This document shows positions 27,377 to 35,905 of a DNA stretch of 64,000 nt, piece after piece (position 1 is the first letter of the stretch; every line of letters starts with the position of its first letter). Under the pieces are notes generated by a model, which saw only the letters and a list, made by a program, of their open reading frames with translations, did no database searches and had not been told where the DNA came from. Source of the DNA: JAFASC01 sp034669505 (GTDB lineage Bacteria > Pseudomonadota > Alphaproteobacteria > Rhizobiales > Beijerinckiaceae); the NCBI GenBank assembly GCA_034669505.1, contig JAXDNJ010000005.1, positions 1 through 64,000 of the forward strand, in the 5' to 3' direction. A program made the translations under genes and the position numbers.

Positions 27377-27402
27377 CGCCCCGCTCTCGTGAGAGCGGGG
27401 CG
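27377..27402. other. Perfect inverted repeat, hairpin
   Basis: CGCCCCGCTCTC (27377-27388), a GT spacer, and GAGAGCGGGGCG (27391-27402) form a perfect 12-bp inverted repeat 40 nt upstream of the tRNA-like gene. There is no T tract on the plus side, so it is not a standard terminator for that strand. The rest of 27186-27441 holds no gene I can support. Confidence 0.6.
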
Positions 27403-27441
27403 AACGCCGTGCGCCGTGTCAGCGGTTCACGACTGGGGTGA

Positions 27442-27518
27442 GGGAGCGTAGCTCAACAGGATAGAGCGTGTGGATTCGTACCCCCAGGTTGCCCGTTCGA
27501 GTCGGGCCGCTCCCGCCA
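27442..27518 (+). tRNA. tRNA-like gene, possibly tRNA-Arg(TCG), anticodon stem damaged
   Basis: A 77-nt cloverleaf with a perfect 7-bp acceptor stem (GGGAGCG/CGCTCCC), discriminator G and encoded CCA. The D stem is GCTC/GAGC and the T arm is a perfect 5-bp stem around TTCGAGT. The anticodon arm (TGTGG ATTCGTA CCCCC) pairs at only three of five positions. In this register the anticodon is TCG (Arg, codon CGA) but base 37 is a pyrimidine and base 32 is A, both unusual. It may be a rare accessory tRNA or a decaying one used as an attachment site. A terminator follows directly. Confidence 0.6.
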
Positions 27519-27522
27519 CTCC

Positions 27523-27546
27523 AAGGCCCCCTCACGGGGGCCTTTT
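27523..27546 (+). terminator. Rho-independent terminator after the tRNA-like gene
   Basis: AAGGCCCCC, a TCAC loop and GGGGGCCTTTT form a 7-9 bp GC stem followed by T residues, 5 nt after the encoded CCA. It supports real transcription of the tRNA-like gene. Confidence 0.8.
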
Positions 27547-27599
27547 CATTTCTACCGCTGGATTCTGATCTGAGTCGAATCACGTTGCAAGCGTAAAAA

Positions 27600-27616
27600 G
27601 GTACTAATAAGGTACT
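27600..27616. promoter_or_regulatory. Helical-turn-spaced direct repeats, candidate operator
   Basis: GGTACT occurs at 27600-27605 and again at 27611-27616, exactly 11 nt apart (one turn of DNA), in an AT-rich stretch with AAAA and TTTT on its two sides. It lies 30 nt upstream of a gene whose product looks like a ribbon-helix-helix protein. Such repressors bind tandem short sites at one-turn spacing in their own promoters, so autoregulation is likely, though only inferred. Confidence 0.45.
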
Positions 27617-27646
27617 TTTAACTACCTTTTCTGCCGGACGTTGCGT

Positions 27647-27865
27647 ATGGGTCGGCCACAAAAAAGGGACGTTGGAAAGGTGCTCAAGCTGACAGTGCCT
27701 GGGCCGCTTTGGTCTTATCTGAGCCTGCTTTCGAAGGTTTCGCTGCTCGGAGCAACAGAGGGCGAGGTTGCTCTCGCCGTCCTTAAAACAGAGCTATTCA
27801 GGCTTGAGCGGGAAAAATATCACGACTCGGCAGCGGCGCTGCTGGTCCCGAATGAATCGCAGTAG
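27647..27865 (+). CDS. Small ribbon-helix-helix-like protein
   Basis: A 72-residue protein from the ATG at 27647 (MGRPQKRDVGKVLKLTVPGP). After a basic arm comes a short strand (VLKLTVP) and two helices (LWSYLSLLSKVSLLG and EGEVALAVLKTELFRLE), the strand-helix-helix order of ribbon-helix-helix DNA-binding proteins. That call rests on pattern only. RHH proteins are often antitoxins or plasmid/island repressors, but no toxin gene is adjacent. Paired repeats upstream may be its operator. Confidence 0.6.
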   Translation: MGRPQKRDVGKVLKLTVPGPLWSYLSLLSKVSLLGATEGEVALAVLKTELFRLEREKYHDSAAALLVPNESQ

Positions 27866-27937
27866 CGCACTTTTCCCCGCTGCCCACATGCGACTAATGC
27901 AGCGCTTACCCCGAGCAAGAAACGGGGACCGGTGAGT

Positions 27938-28144
27938 TCACCGCCGGTTTCTGAGATACTCGCTGAGTGAAGTCGCGCCCGACCGCTCGAGGAGCGTACT
28001 CAGGTGAGCATCGCCTCGGATGTCCCGGCCGAAGCCTTCGCCGTAAGTGTCCCGCAGAGTATCGACGCGCGTGTTTCCGTTTTTCGCGCGCGTCTGACCA
28101 TTGTCGTCACGGTGGCGGTCATCGAGACCGGGCTGCTTAGACAT
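27938..28144 (-). CDS. Small conserved protein, 68 residues
   Basis: A 68-residue hydrophilic protein opening MSKQPGLDDRHRDDNGQTRA and ending LLERSGATSLSEYLRNRR. The pattern GLDDRHRD, then GNTRVDTLRDTYGEGF and a closing TSLSEYL is one I recognise from many alphaproteobacteria, often scattered in accessory regions. Its function is unknown. After it, 28145-28409 holds no supportable gene. Confidence 0.72.
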   Translation of the reverse strand: MSKQPGLDDRHRDDNGQTRAKNGNTRVDTLRDTYGEGFGRDIRGDAHLSTLLERSGATSLSEYLRNRR

Positions 28145-28409
28145 GAGTAGCCTCCGATTTGCCGAATCAGATTATAGCACTGATAGGGGAACAAACAGAA
28201 AACAATTCGGAGAGGCCCTACCCCCTGCTCTTCCCCCTAAACACCCTTGTCCCGCCCTTCCCCGCCGTCGACCGCGGCCGCGGTCTCCCGCCGAGCGGGC
28301 GGGCTTCGCCGCGGCCCCAATTGTGCGGTCGCGTCGGGTTATGAGAGTGGTCCCTGGCGCCCTCACCGCGGCCCTCTCCCCGCCGCAGCACGTCAATTAT
28401 GTGCGCCGC

Positions 28410-28925
28410 TCACACTCCTTCCGGCGATAGCGGCGGCTGGAAGGTGAGGCCCAAATCCCAGGGAAAATAAATCCAGGTGTCCTGCGACACCTCGGTGATG
28501 AACGTGTCGACGAGCGGCCGCCCCTGGGGCTTGGCATAAACCGTGGCGAAATGCGCGGCGGGTAAGAGATCGCGCACGATCCGCGCGGTCGCGCCGGTAT
28601 CGACGAGATCGTCGACGACAAGCACGCCCGCCTCGCGCGCCAGAATTTCCGCGGCGATGCCTTTGAGCACGGCGATGTCGCCCTGGGCTTTGTCGCGATA
28701 GCTCGAAATCGAGATTGTCTCGATGATGCGGATGCCGAGCTCGCGGGCGACGATCGCCGCCGGCACGAGGCCGCCGCGGGTGATGGTGACGATCACCTCG
28801 AACGGGCCGGCGCCGGAGAGGCGCCAGGCGAGCGCGCGGGCATCGCGGTGGAACTGGTCCCAGGAGACGGGGAAGAGCTTTTCGCCCGACTGCCGGCCCG
28901 GTGGTTCGCGCAAGGCCGGATTCAC
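28410..28925 (-). CDS. gpt: Xanthine-guanine phosphoribosyltransferase
   Basis: A 171-residue purine salvage enzyme that joins PRPP to xanthine or guanine. The PRPP-binding motif is VLVVDDLVDTGATA (about residues 93-106), and VIVTITRGGLVPAAI is the family N-terminal loop. The C-terminal WIYFPWDLG contains the purine-stacking Trp region typical of Gpt. The start is GTG at 28925, overlapping the stop of the upstream gene (GTGA), so both are one operon. Confidence 0.92.
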   Translation of the reverse strand: MNPALREPPGRQSGEKLFPVSWDQFHRDARALAWRLSGAGPFEVIVTITRGGLVPAAIVARELGIRIIETISISSYRDKAQGDIAVLKGIAAEILAREAGVLVVDDLVDTGATARIVRDLLPAAHFATVYAKPQGRPLVDTFITEVSQDTWIYFPWDLGLTFQPPLSPEGV

Positions 28926-29674
28926 GCGGTTTGCCGCTCGCGGGAGAGCCGCTCGACCAGCGCCCGCGTCTCGGCAATCGCGGCGGCGAGCGCAGCTTCG
29001 TCCTTCGAGCGCAGCACGATCGAATTGCGGAAGCGCCCGTCGACGAAGGCCGGATAGGAGCCGATCGACACGCCTTTGTGGCGCTCAGCGACGTCGGCGA
29101 GGCCGGCGGCGTAGAGGCCCTCCGGCAGATTGCCGGCCTCGACCGTCTCGACCAACATCTTGGCGCCGGTCTTCAGCCGCGGCGCGACGCCATCGAGCAT
29201 CGCCTGCATGATTGCCGGGACGCCGGCCATGACCACGACGTTGCCGATCATGAAGCCGGGCGCTTTCGAGATTTTGTTCTCGACGAGCTCGCCGCCCTGC
29301 GGGATGCGCGCCATGCGCCGGCGCGCCGCATTGAGGTCTTCCGGCTTGATCCGCTCGAGCAGGAGCGCGAGCGCGCGCGGGTCCTCCGCGATCGGCACGC
29401 GGAAAGCTTTGGCGACGGCGTCAGCGGTGATGTCGTCATGGGTCGGGCCGATGCCGCCGGTCGTGAACACGTAGGTGTAGCGCTGCCGCAATGCGTTCAG
29501 GGCGGCGACGATGTCGTCCTCGACGTCGGGGACGATGCGCACCTCGCGCAGATCGATGCCGATCTCTCCGAGATAATCGGCGATGTAGCCGATATTCTTG
29601 TCCTTGGTCCGCCCGGACAGGATTTCGTCGCCGATCACGAGGATGGCTGCGTTGATGGAAGCCTCGTCCGCCAT
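28922..29674 (-). CDS. CinA-like molybdopterin-binding domain protein
   Basis: A 250-residue protein made of the MoCF/CinA N-terminal domain only. The opening AILVIGDEILSGRTKDKNIG and the block TTGGIGPTHDDITADAVAKA are diagnostic. It lacks the C-terminal amidase domain of full CinA (nicotinamide-nucleotide amidase), so it cannot deamidate NMN; a COG1058-type ADP-ribose pyrophosphatase activity or a cofactor-binding role is possible. It precedes gpt with a 4-nt overlap. Confidence 0.87.
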   Translation of the reverse strand: MADEASINAAILVIGDEILSGRTKDKNIGYIADYLGEIGIDLREVRIVPDVEDDIVAALNALRQRYTYVFTTGGIGPTHDDITADAVAKAFRVPIAEDPRALALLLERIKPEDLNAARRRMARIPQGGELVENKISKAPGFMIGNVVVMAGVPAIMQAMLDGVAPRLKTGAKMLVETVEAGNLPEGLYAAGLADVAERHKGVSIGSYPAFVDGRFRNSIVLRSKDEAALAAAIAETRALVERLSRERQTA

Positions 29675-29857
29675 TCTGTCCTTCAGCCGGGGGGTGACGC
29701 GGCCTCCGGCTTATCACCTTTGCGCGCGAGGCGGCTAGTCGCGGGGGCGGGGTGGTGGTGGTGGCGCGCGAGGGCCATATTGGCGGCTTCCCGCGTCGCC
29801 TCGCTGGCCTCGCCACGCCAGTTGACACCGGGACTCGATCCCGCACATTCGCCGCCG

Positions 29858-30697
29858 ATGACCTTTGTCGATGCCCATCTCGCGCCCGGCCGCAAAACCG
29901 GGCAGATCAAGCTGCACGGACCGGACGCTTTCGAGGGCATGCGCCGCGCCGGCCAGCTGACCGCGCGGGCGCTCGACGCACTGGTCGGCCTCGTCAAGCC
30001 CGGAATCACCACCGACTCGCTCGACGCGTTCGTCTTCGATTTCGCGATCTCGCACCACGCCTATCCGGCGCCGCTCGACTATCGCGGCTACCGCAAGTCG
30101 ATCTGCACGTCGATCAACCATGTCGTCTGCCACGGCACGCCCGACAACAAGCCCTTACGCGAGGGCGACATCGTCAACATCGATGTCACCCTGATCCTCG
30201 ACGGCTGGCATGGCGATGCGAGCCGCATGTATCTCGTCGGCGAGGTGCCGCGCCGCGCGATCCGGCTCGTCGACGTCACCTACGAGGCGCTGATGCGCGG
30301 CATCGCCGCGGCGCGGCCCGGAGGCACGACAGGAGATATCGGAGCCGCAATCCAACTTTTTGCCGAGAGCGAACGCTGCTCGGTCGTGCGCGACTTCTGC
30401 GGCCACGGCCTTGGGCGGCTCTTCCACGACGAGCCGAATATTCTGCATTACGGCAAGCCCGGCGAAGGGGTATTCCTTAAGCCCGGCATGTTCTTCACGA
30501 TCGAGCCGATGATCAATCTCGGCCGCGCCCCGGTGAAGGTTTTGGCGGACGGCTGGACGGCGGTGACCCGCGACCGCTCACTCTCTGCGCAGTTCGAGCA
30601 TACGGTCGGCATTAGCGAAACCGGGGTCGAGGTTTTCACGCTATCACCCCCGGGGCTCGACCGCCCCTACGCACCGCATATGCCCACCGCGGCATGA
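29858..30697 (+). CDS. map: Methionine aminopeptidase, type I
   Basis: A 279-residue cytoplasmic dinuclear-metal peptidase that removes the first Met from nascent proteins. All five metal ligands are visible: Asp in NIDVTLILDGWHGD (two Asp), His in CGHGLGRLFHDEP, Glu in FTIEPM and Glu in QFEHTV. HAYPAPLDYRGYRKSICTSI is the family's substrate-site stretch. I start at the ATG at 29858 (MTFVDAHLAPGRK); the frame is open far upstream by chance. Its stop overlaps radC by 4 nt. Confidence 0.93.
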   Translation: MTFVDAHLAPGRKTGQIKLHGPDAFEGMRRAGQLTARALDALVGLVKPGITTDSLDAFVFDFAISHHAYPAPLDYRGYRKSICTSINHVVCHGTPDNKPLREGDIVNIDVTLILDGWHGDASRMYLVGEVPRRAIRLVDVTYEALMRGIAAARPGGTTGDIGAAIQLFAESERCSVVRDFCGHGLGRLFHDEPNILHYGKPGEGVFLKPGMFFTIEPMINLGRAPVKVLADGWTAVTRDRSLSAQFEHTVGISETGVEVFTLSPPGLDRPYAPHMPTAA

Positions 30698-31392
30698 AAG
30701 GCGGGCTCTCCGAACCCGCCGTTCCCCATTACGCCGGCCATCGCGAGCGGCTGCGGACGCGTTTCCTGGAAGCGGGAGAAGACGCGCTCGCCGATTACGA
30801 AATCCTGGAGCTTGTGCTGTTCCGGGCCATTCCCCGCCGCGACGTCAAGCCGCTCGCCAAAGCGCTCATCGCGCGCTTCGGTTCCTTCGCTGAGGTGATC
30901 GCCGCGCCGGCCCCGCGCCTGCGCGAGATTGACGGGCTTGGCGAAGCCGCGATCGCGGAACTTAAAATTATCGAGGCGGCAGCACGGCGGCTTGCGCGTG
31001 GCACGCTGCGCCGCCGCAAGCAGCTTTCCTCCTTCAGCGACGTGCTGGACTATTGCCGCACCACAATGGCGCTCGCTGAGCGCGAGGAATTCCGCATCCT
31101 GTTCCTCGACAAACGCAATTGCCTCATTGCCGACGAGGTGCAGGGCCGCGGCACCGTCGATCACACGCCAGTCTATCCGCGCGAGGTGGTGCGCCGGGCA
31201 CTCGAACTCGCCTCGACGGCGATCATTCTCGTCCACAACCATCCCTCAGGCGATCCGACGCCATCCTCGGCCGACATCCGTGTGACGCAAAGCATCATGG
31301 CCGTCGCCGAACCTCTGGGGATCACCGTCCATGATCACCTGATCGTCGGACGCGAGGGTCACGCCAGCTTCAAGGGGCTGCGCCTCATGTAG
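30694..31392 (+). CDS. radC: RadC family JAB/MPN domain protein
   Basis: A 232-residue protein with an N-terminal helix-hairpin-helix part (LREIDGLGEAAIAELKII) and a C-terminal JAB/MPN metalloprotease-like domain whose metal motif is VHNHPSGDPTPSSAD. Despite the name, a role of RadC in repair is not firmly established. It overlaps map (ATGA), a gene order common in alphaproteobacteria. Confidence 0.93.
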   Translation: MKGGLSEPAVPHYAGHRERLRTRFLEAGEDALADYEILELVLFRAIPRRDVKPLAKALIARFGSFAEVIAAPAPRLREIDGLGEAAIAELKIIEAAARRLARGTLRRRKQLSSFSDVLDYCRTTMALAEREEFRILFLDKRNCLIADEVQGRGTVDHTPVYPREVVRRALELASTAIILVHNHPSGDPTPSSADIRVTQSIMAVAEPLGITVHDHLIVGREGHASFKGLRLM

Positions 31393-31509
31393 CAGCCATG
31401 GCTAAGGCATACTTCCTTGCAATCGGGCCAATTGGCCGCCCCGCCCATACAACGCGTTAACTCACCGGTGCTACCGCTGGTCGGAGTCAATGCAGCGCGA
31501 GGCGAGTGG

Positions 31510-33711
31510 ATGCGGTGGCAGCTCTGGAAGGAGCAAGGGGGGGTGTTGACCTCCGCGAGCTTCGTGCCGCTCGCGCTCTTCACGTCCCTAACGCTGGCCT
31601 TTCTGATGCTCGCTACGATCTGGTCGTGCGAGGAAGAAAATGCAGCCGCTAACCGGCGTGAGGCGGCTGCGCTGCAGGCGGCACTTACAACCGAGCGATA
31701 CGAGATCGTCGCACACGCGGCATGGCTGGCTCGCATCGACGGGGACATCAGCGGAACGGCGGCGGCCGAACTTCCGCGCCCTCGATCTGCAATGCATCGG
31801 CCTTTCGGCGAAGTGTTCGTTGTCGATCTGGAGACGGGCGCCACGCGGCAACACGACCGCTGGCATGGCGCGGACCGTTTTGCGGAACTGCGACCGAGCC
31901 TTATGCCGGTGCTTGCGCGCTATCGTGAGCGGGAGTTCGGCAGCCTCAGGGGCTCTCTGAACAACGAACCGGGGATCTCGGCGTCAGCTCGCGATCCCAT
32001 CCGCGACGGCGAAAGCTTCTTCATTCGCCAGAAGAATTATGTGGGTGCCGTGGCGATCGTCCCGATCGCGATGCAAGAACAGGCGCCCCAGGCCGTTCTC
32101 GTCGGTGTCGCGTCGCTGGACGGAGACCTGCTTTCACGGCTGATGCGTCGCGCCGGCGTAGGTCCTGTCGATCTGGTTTTGCCGGAGAAGGAGGGCGACA
32201 CGCGCGCCGAGATGGCGCTTGCCGATGTCGATGGGCGCCGCATCGGTGCGCTTGCGTGGACACCTACTCAGCCTGGGAATGAACGGGCGCTCTGGTTTGC
32301 CGCGATCCTGGTATTCTTTGCTGCGTTGTTCGCCGCTCTCGTCGTCTATCATTCGCGGCGGGTGGCGCGGATTCTTGCCGAGAGCGAGGCGCGCGCCCAG
32401 CAAATGGCTGGCCAGGATCTTCTCTCCGGTTTGCCGAACCGTGCGCTCTTTAATCAGTATCTCGACGCGGAGATCGGGCGGACCGCCCGCACGGGCTCGG
32501 CATTCGCTTTGTTCTATCTCGACCTCGACCGGTTCAAGGAGATCAACGACTCGTTCGGTCATGAGGCCGGCGATCGCTTGATCAAGGGGGCGACGCAGCG
32601 CGTGAGTTCGATTCTGCGCGGCGGCGACCGGCTCGCGCGCCTCGGTGGCGACGAATTTGCGATCCTGCAGACGGAAGTCCAAACTCCCCGCGATTGCGAG
32701 AAGCTTGCCAAGCGCATCCTTCACGAAGTGGCGCAACCTTTCGACCTCGGCGAGCAGAAGGTGTTCGTCGGCATTTCGATCGGCATCGCGCTCCATCCGC
32801 ACGACGGCAAAGATTCGCAAGGCTTGATGCGGCGCGCCGATCTGGCGCTTTATCGGGCCAAGAACGAAGGCCGGAATCGCTTCTGTTTCTTTGAGCAGCG
32901 CATGGGCGAGGAATTGCGCATGCGCAAGACCGTCGAAGACGAATTGCGTGCCGCAATCGATCGCGACGAGATGACCGCGCAATACCAGCCGATCATGTCC
33001 GCCGACGGCGAGAAGATCGTCGGCGTCGAGGCGCTTGTGCGGTGGTGCCATCCGGTCCATGGCCTGATTGCGCCGGAGCGCTTCGTCGGGCTTGCCGAAG
33101 ATAGCGGCCTCATTCTTCCGCTAGGCGAGTGGATGCTACGCAAGGCCTGCACGGACGCGCGGCGCTGGCCGGACCTCTATGTGGCGGTGAACGTCTCGCC
33201 GATTCAGTTCCGTCACAAGAATTTCCCCATAGCTGTCGAGCGTATCCTCAAGGAAACGGGCATGGACCCGTCGCGGCTGGAACTCGAGTTGACCGAAGGT
33301 GTCATCGTCAAAGATGCCGACCAGGCGGAAAACGCGATCATCGAACTGCGAGCGAGGGGCGTGCGCCTGGCACTCGACGATTTCGGCATCGGTTATTCCA
33401 GCTTGATCTACTTGCGGCGCTTTGCCTTCGACAAGATCAAGATCGACAAATCATTCCTGCAATCGATGGAGATGACCGGCGAAAGTGCGATCATTTTGCA
33501 CTCGATCGTGCATCTCGGGCGCGCGCTTGGTTTGACGGTAACGGCCGAGGGGATTGAAAACGAGGATCAGCAGCGCTTCCTGCAAGCTTTAGGGTGTCAC
33601 GAGTTGCAGGGGTTTTTGTTCTCGCAGCCCCTCGATGCCGAGGAGCTGGCGTCCATTGTCCAACACGGCCGTGCTGCCTCGGGCCGCGCGACCGCGCATG
33701 CGGCAGCCTGA
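31510..33711 (+). CDS. GGDEF-EAL protein with CHASE4-like periplasmic sensor
   Basis: A membrane protein of about 733 residues acting on cyclic di-GMP. A first membrane helix (about residues 18-38, SFVPLALFTSLTLAFLML) and a second (about 260-280) enclose a periplasmic sensor domain of CHASE4 type. The GGDEF motif is intact (LGGDEFAIL), so cyclase activity is possible, and the EAL motif is VEALVRW with the later DDFGIGYSS, so phosphodiesterase activity is possible too. Which one wins cannot be told. I take the ATG at 31510; an in-frame TTG at 31417 would add 31 residues. Confidence 0.9.
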   Translation: MRWQLWKEQGGVLTSASFVPLALFTSLTLAFLMLATIWSCEEENAAANRREAAALQAALTTERYEIVAHAAWLARIDGDISGTAAAELPRPRSAMHRPFGEVFVVDLETGATRQHDRWHGADRFAELRPSLMPVLARYREREFGSLRGSLNNEPGISASARDPIRDGESFFIRQKNYVGAVAIVPIAMQEQAPQAVLVGVASLDGDLLSRLMRRAGVGPVDLVLPEKEGDTRAEMALADVDGRRIGALAWTPTQPGNERALWFAAILVFFAALFAALVVYHSRRVARILAESEARAQQMAGQDLLSGLPNRALFNQYLDAEIGRTARTGSAFALFYLDLDRFKEINDSFGHEAGDRLIKGATQRVSSILRGGDRLARLGGDEFAILQTEVQTPRDCEKLAKRILHEVAQPFDLGEQKVFVGISIGIALHPHDGKDSQGLMRRADLALYRAKNEGRNRFCFFEQRMGEELRMRKTVEDELRAAIDRDEMTAQYQPIMSADGEKIVGVEALVRWCHPVHGLIAPERFVGLAEDSGLILPLGEWMLRKACTDARRWPDLYVAVNVSPIQFRHKNFPIAVERILKETGMDPSRLELELTEGVIVKDADQAENAIIELRARGVRLALDDFGIGYSSLIYLRRFAFDKIKIDKSFLQSMEMTGESAIILHSIVHLGRALGLTVTAEGIENEDQQRFLQALGCHELQGFLFSQPLDAEELASIVQHGRAASGRATAHAAA

Positions 33712-33715
33712 GCCG

Positions 33716-34015
33716 TCAGTGAAGGCGAAGTTCGAGGCTGACCGTGCGGATTTCGGCCGGCCGAATGAGCCTTGCGTGGGCGACCTGCACAGAATGAAGC
33801 GCACCATCGAGCTTGTCGCGCCAGAAGGTCAGAAACTTCATCAGGGTCGGGAAATCGGGAGCGACGTCGTAATCCTGCCAGATGTAGGTCTGCAGGAACC
33901 GCGGGTGGTCCGGCAGGCGGTATAGAATTTCCGCCGTCGTCAGACCATAACCCGCGAGCTGGCGGATGAAGTCGGGTGAAACACTACGTGGCTGTCTTAC
34001 CGGGCCTTTGTCCAT
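33716..34015 (-). CDS. usg: Usg family protein
   Basis: A 99-residue protein of the Usg family, named for an unknown gene upstream of trpF in Caulobacter. The conserved core is LAGYGLTTAEILYRLPDHPR followed by LQTYIWQDYDVAPDFP and LDGALHSVQVAH. Its biochemical role is unknown. It is convergent with the GGDEF-EAL gene, ending 5 nt past that gene's stop. No trp genes are near. Confidence 0.9.
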   Translation of the reverse strand: MDKGPVRQPRSVSPDFIRQLAGYGLTTAEILYRLPDHPRFLQTYIWQDYDVAPDFPTLMKFLTFWRDKLDGALHSVQVAHARLIRPAEIRTVSLELRLH

Positions 34016-34244
34016 CTTACGTCCTCCGAGAAGGAAACGTCGATTAGCCGTTTGCGTTGCGGTAGGCGCGTGCGTCTCCGCAGCGCACCATATTGCGCCG
34101 CGCGAAAGGTGAACGATGCGTTAACCATGCCGCGGCGGCACGGGGAGATTTCGCAAACCCTGTGCCCGAATGAAGGCGAGGGGCTCGGCAGCTCACGAAG
34201 TTAGTGCAGTGTTGCTCTAGGGCCGCAGTACGCCACTGTTACTC

Positions 34245-35513
34245 TCACGTCAGCCAGGGGGGCAACGCGTCCTGCCCAATCAGCTCGTCATAAGTGGGCC
34301 GCCGCCGCACGATTGAATAGTCGGACCCGCGCACCATCACTTCCGGCACGAGCAGACGGGAATTGTAGGTGCCCGACTGGACCGCGCCGTACGCGCCTGC
34401 CGACATGATGGCGAGCAGATCGCCTGCTTCCGGTTCCTCGATGCTGCGCTCGAGCGCCAGATAGTCGCCCGTTTCGCAAACCGGACCGACAACGTCGGCG
34501 ACCACTTGGCGTGCCCCCGCCTTTGGTCGAACCGGCTGTATCTCGTGGTAGGCCTCGTAAAGCGTCGGCCTGATGAGATCGTTCATACCCGCATCGACCA
34601 CGATGAATGTCTTGTCCTCCCCGCGCTTCAGGTAAATGACCCGCGTGACGAGAATGCCGGCATTGCCGACAATGAGCCGCCCGGGCTCGAAGATCAGCTT
34701 GCAGCCGAGCGCATTCATCCGCCGCCGCACGATCGCGGCATAGCGATCCGGATGGTAGGATTGCGGATCATCGCCAGGGCGATACGGGATGCCAAGCCCG
34801 CCGCCGAGATCGACATGCTCGATTTTGTGGCCATCGGCGCGCAAAACCTGAACAAAGTCGGCCAGCAGGGTGAAGGCGGCGTCGAAAGGTTCGAGATCGG
34901 TGACCTGCGAACCGATATGCATGTCGACGCCGGTCACTTCGATGCCGGGCAGTTGCGCAGCCAGCCGATAGACCTCGCGCGCGCGTGCGAGCGGGATGCC
35001 GAACTTATTCTCCGACTTGCCGGTTGCGATCTTCACGTGAGTCAATGCATCGACATCCGGATTGATGCGGATGGCGATGCGTGCGGTGGTGCCGCGCTCG
35101 CCCGCGAGAGCGGAAATCGTTTCGAGTTCGAACTCCGATTCGACATTGAAACAGGAGATATTCTCTTCGAGCGCCGCCGCGATCTCGCGTGGTAGCTTGC
35201 CCACACCCGAAAAGGTGATGCGCTCGCCGGGCACGCCGATGGCCCGAGCACGCCGCAGTTCGCCTTCCGAGACGATGTCCATCCCGGCGCCGAGCCGCGC
35301 CAGCGTCGCGAGCACGGCCTGGTTGGAATTAGCCTTGATCGAATAGCAGACGGACGCGTCCATGCCGGCAAACGCGTCCGAGAAGACACGGTAATGCCGC
35401 GTGAGCGTCGCCGTCGAATAGCAGTAGAACGGCGCGCCGACCGCCGCCGCCAGCCCGGGCAGCGCGACGTCTTCGGCGTGGAGCACGCCGCCGCGATATT
35501 CGAAATGGTTCAT
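34245..35513 (-). CDS. lysA: Diaminopimelate decarboxylase
   Basis: A 422-residue PLP enzyme that makes L-lysine from meso-diaminopimelate. It has the fold III barrel with the PLP lysine in YSIKANSNQAV (about residues 55-65). The glycine-rich phosphate loop is HVDLGGGLGIPYRPG, and the C-terminal active-site block is GPVCETGDYLA with a later GAYG. The ATG at 35513 lies 13 nt after the lipoprotein gene, the usual lptM-lysA pairing. Confidence 0.96.
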   Translation of the reverse strand: MNHFEYRGGVLHAEDVALPGLAAAVGAPFYCYSTATLTRHYRVFSDAFAGMDASVCYSIKANSNQAVLATLARLGAGMDIVSEGELRRARAIGVPGERITFSGVGKLPREIAAALEENISCFNVESEFELETISALAGERGTTARIAIRINPDVDALTHVKIATGKSENKFGIPLARAREVYRLAAQLPGIEVTGVDMHIGSQVTDLEPFDAAFTLLADFVQVLRADGHKIEHVDLGGGLGIPYRPGDDPQSYHPDRYAAIVRRRMNALGCKLIFEPGRLIVGNAGILVTRVIYLKRGEDKTFIVVDAGMNDLIRPTLYEAYHEIQPVRPKAGARQVVADVVGPVCETGDYLALERSIEEPEAGDLLAIMSAGAYGAVQSGTYNSRLLVPEVMVRGSDYSIVRRRPTYDELIGQDALPPWLT

Positions 35514-35526
35514 GTCCGAAAGGCGG

Positions 35527-35811
35527 TCAGAGCAGGGGGTCGAGGGGGAAGCTCGTGTGTCCCGTCCCCGGCACGACTTTCTGGTCGGGCACGCCGGTCT
35601 GGTAGGCCGGACCGAGCGGCTCGGTTGCGAGGCCCGCGGCCGGTGTGGTCACCTGCGGCGGCGCCTCGGAGACGGTTCGCGGCACGGCAGCAGCGGTGCC
35701 GGGCGGCGGCTCGAGCGGACCGCGCCGGCCGCACCCCGCCAGCCCCGCCGCAATGAGGCAGGTCACCGTGACGCAGACGAGGTGAGACGGAAGGCGCAAA
35801 ATCGGCTCCAA
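35527..35811 (-). CDS. lptM: Small outer-membrane lipoprotein, LptM-like
   Basis: A 94-residue lipoprotein with a signal peptide and lipobox LAGC (Cys at about residue 27). After the Cys comes GRRGPLEPPPG, the motif CGxKGPLxxP of the LptM/YifL family, which assists LptD maturation in enterobacteria. The rest is Pro/Thr-rich. Its position next to lysA is the conserved arrangement. Confidence 0.85.
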   Translation of the reverse strand: MEPILRLPSHLVCVTVTCLIAAGLAGCGRRGPLEPPPGTAAAVPRTVSEAPPQVTTPAAGLATEPLGPAYQTGVPDQKVVPGTGHTSFPLDPLL

Positions 35812-35905
35812 TAATTCTACTATAGCTCAGCTTCGAGGGTGGCTTCAAATCCCGGCGGCGGGCGAACAGATTCGGTTCCCAGAAAACCCTCAAAGGACAG
35901 AATAT

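Noticed and set aside
28901..29857. Upstream extension of the map reading frame, about 320 codons
   Set aside because: It lies opposite the CinA-like gene and has no similarity to anything; the methionine aminopeptidase family begins at 29858.
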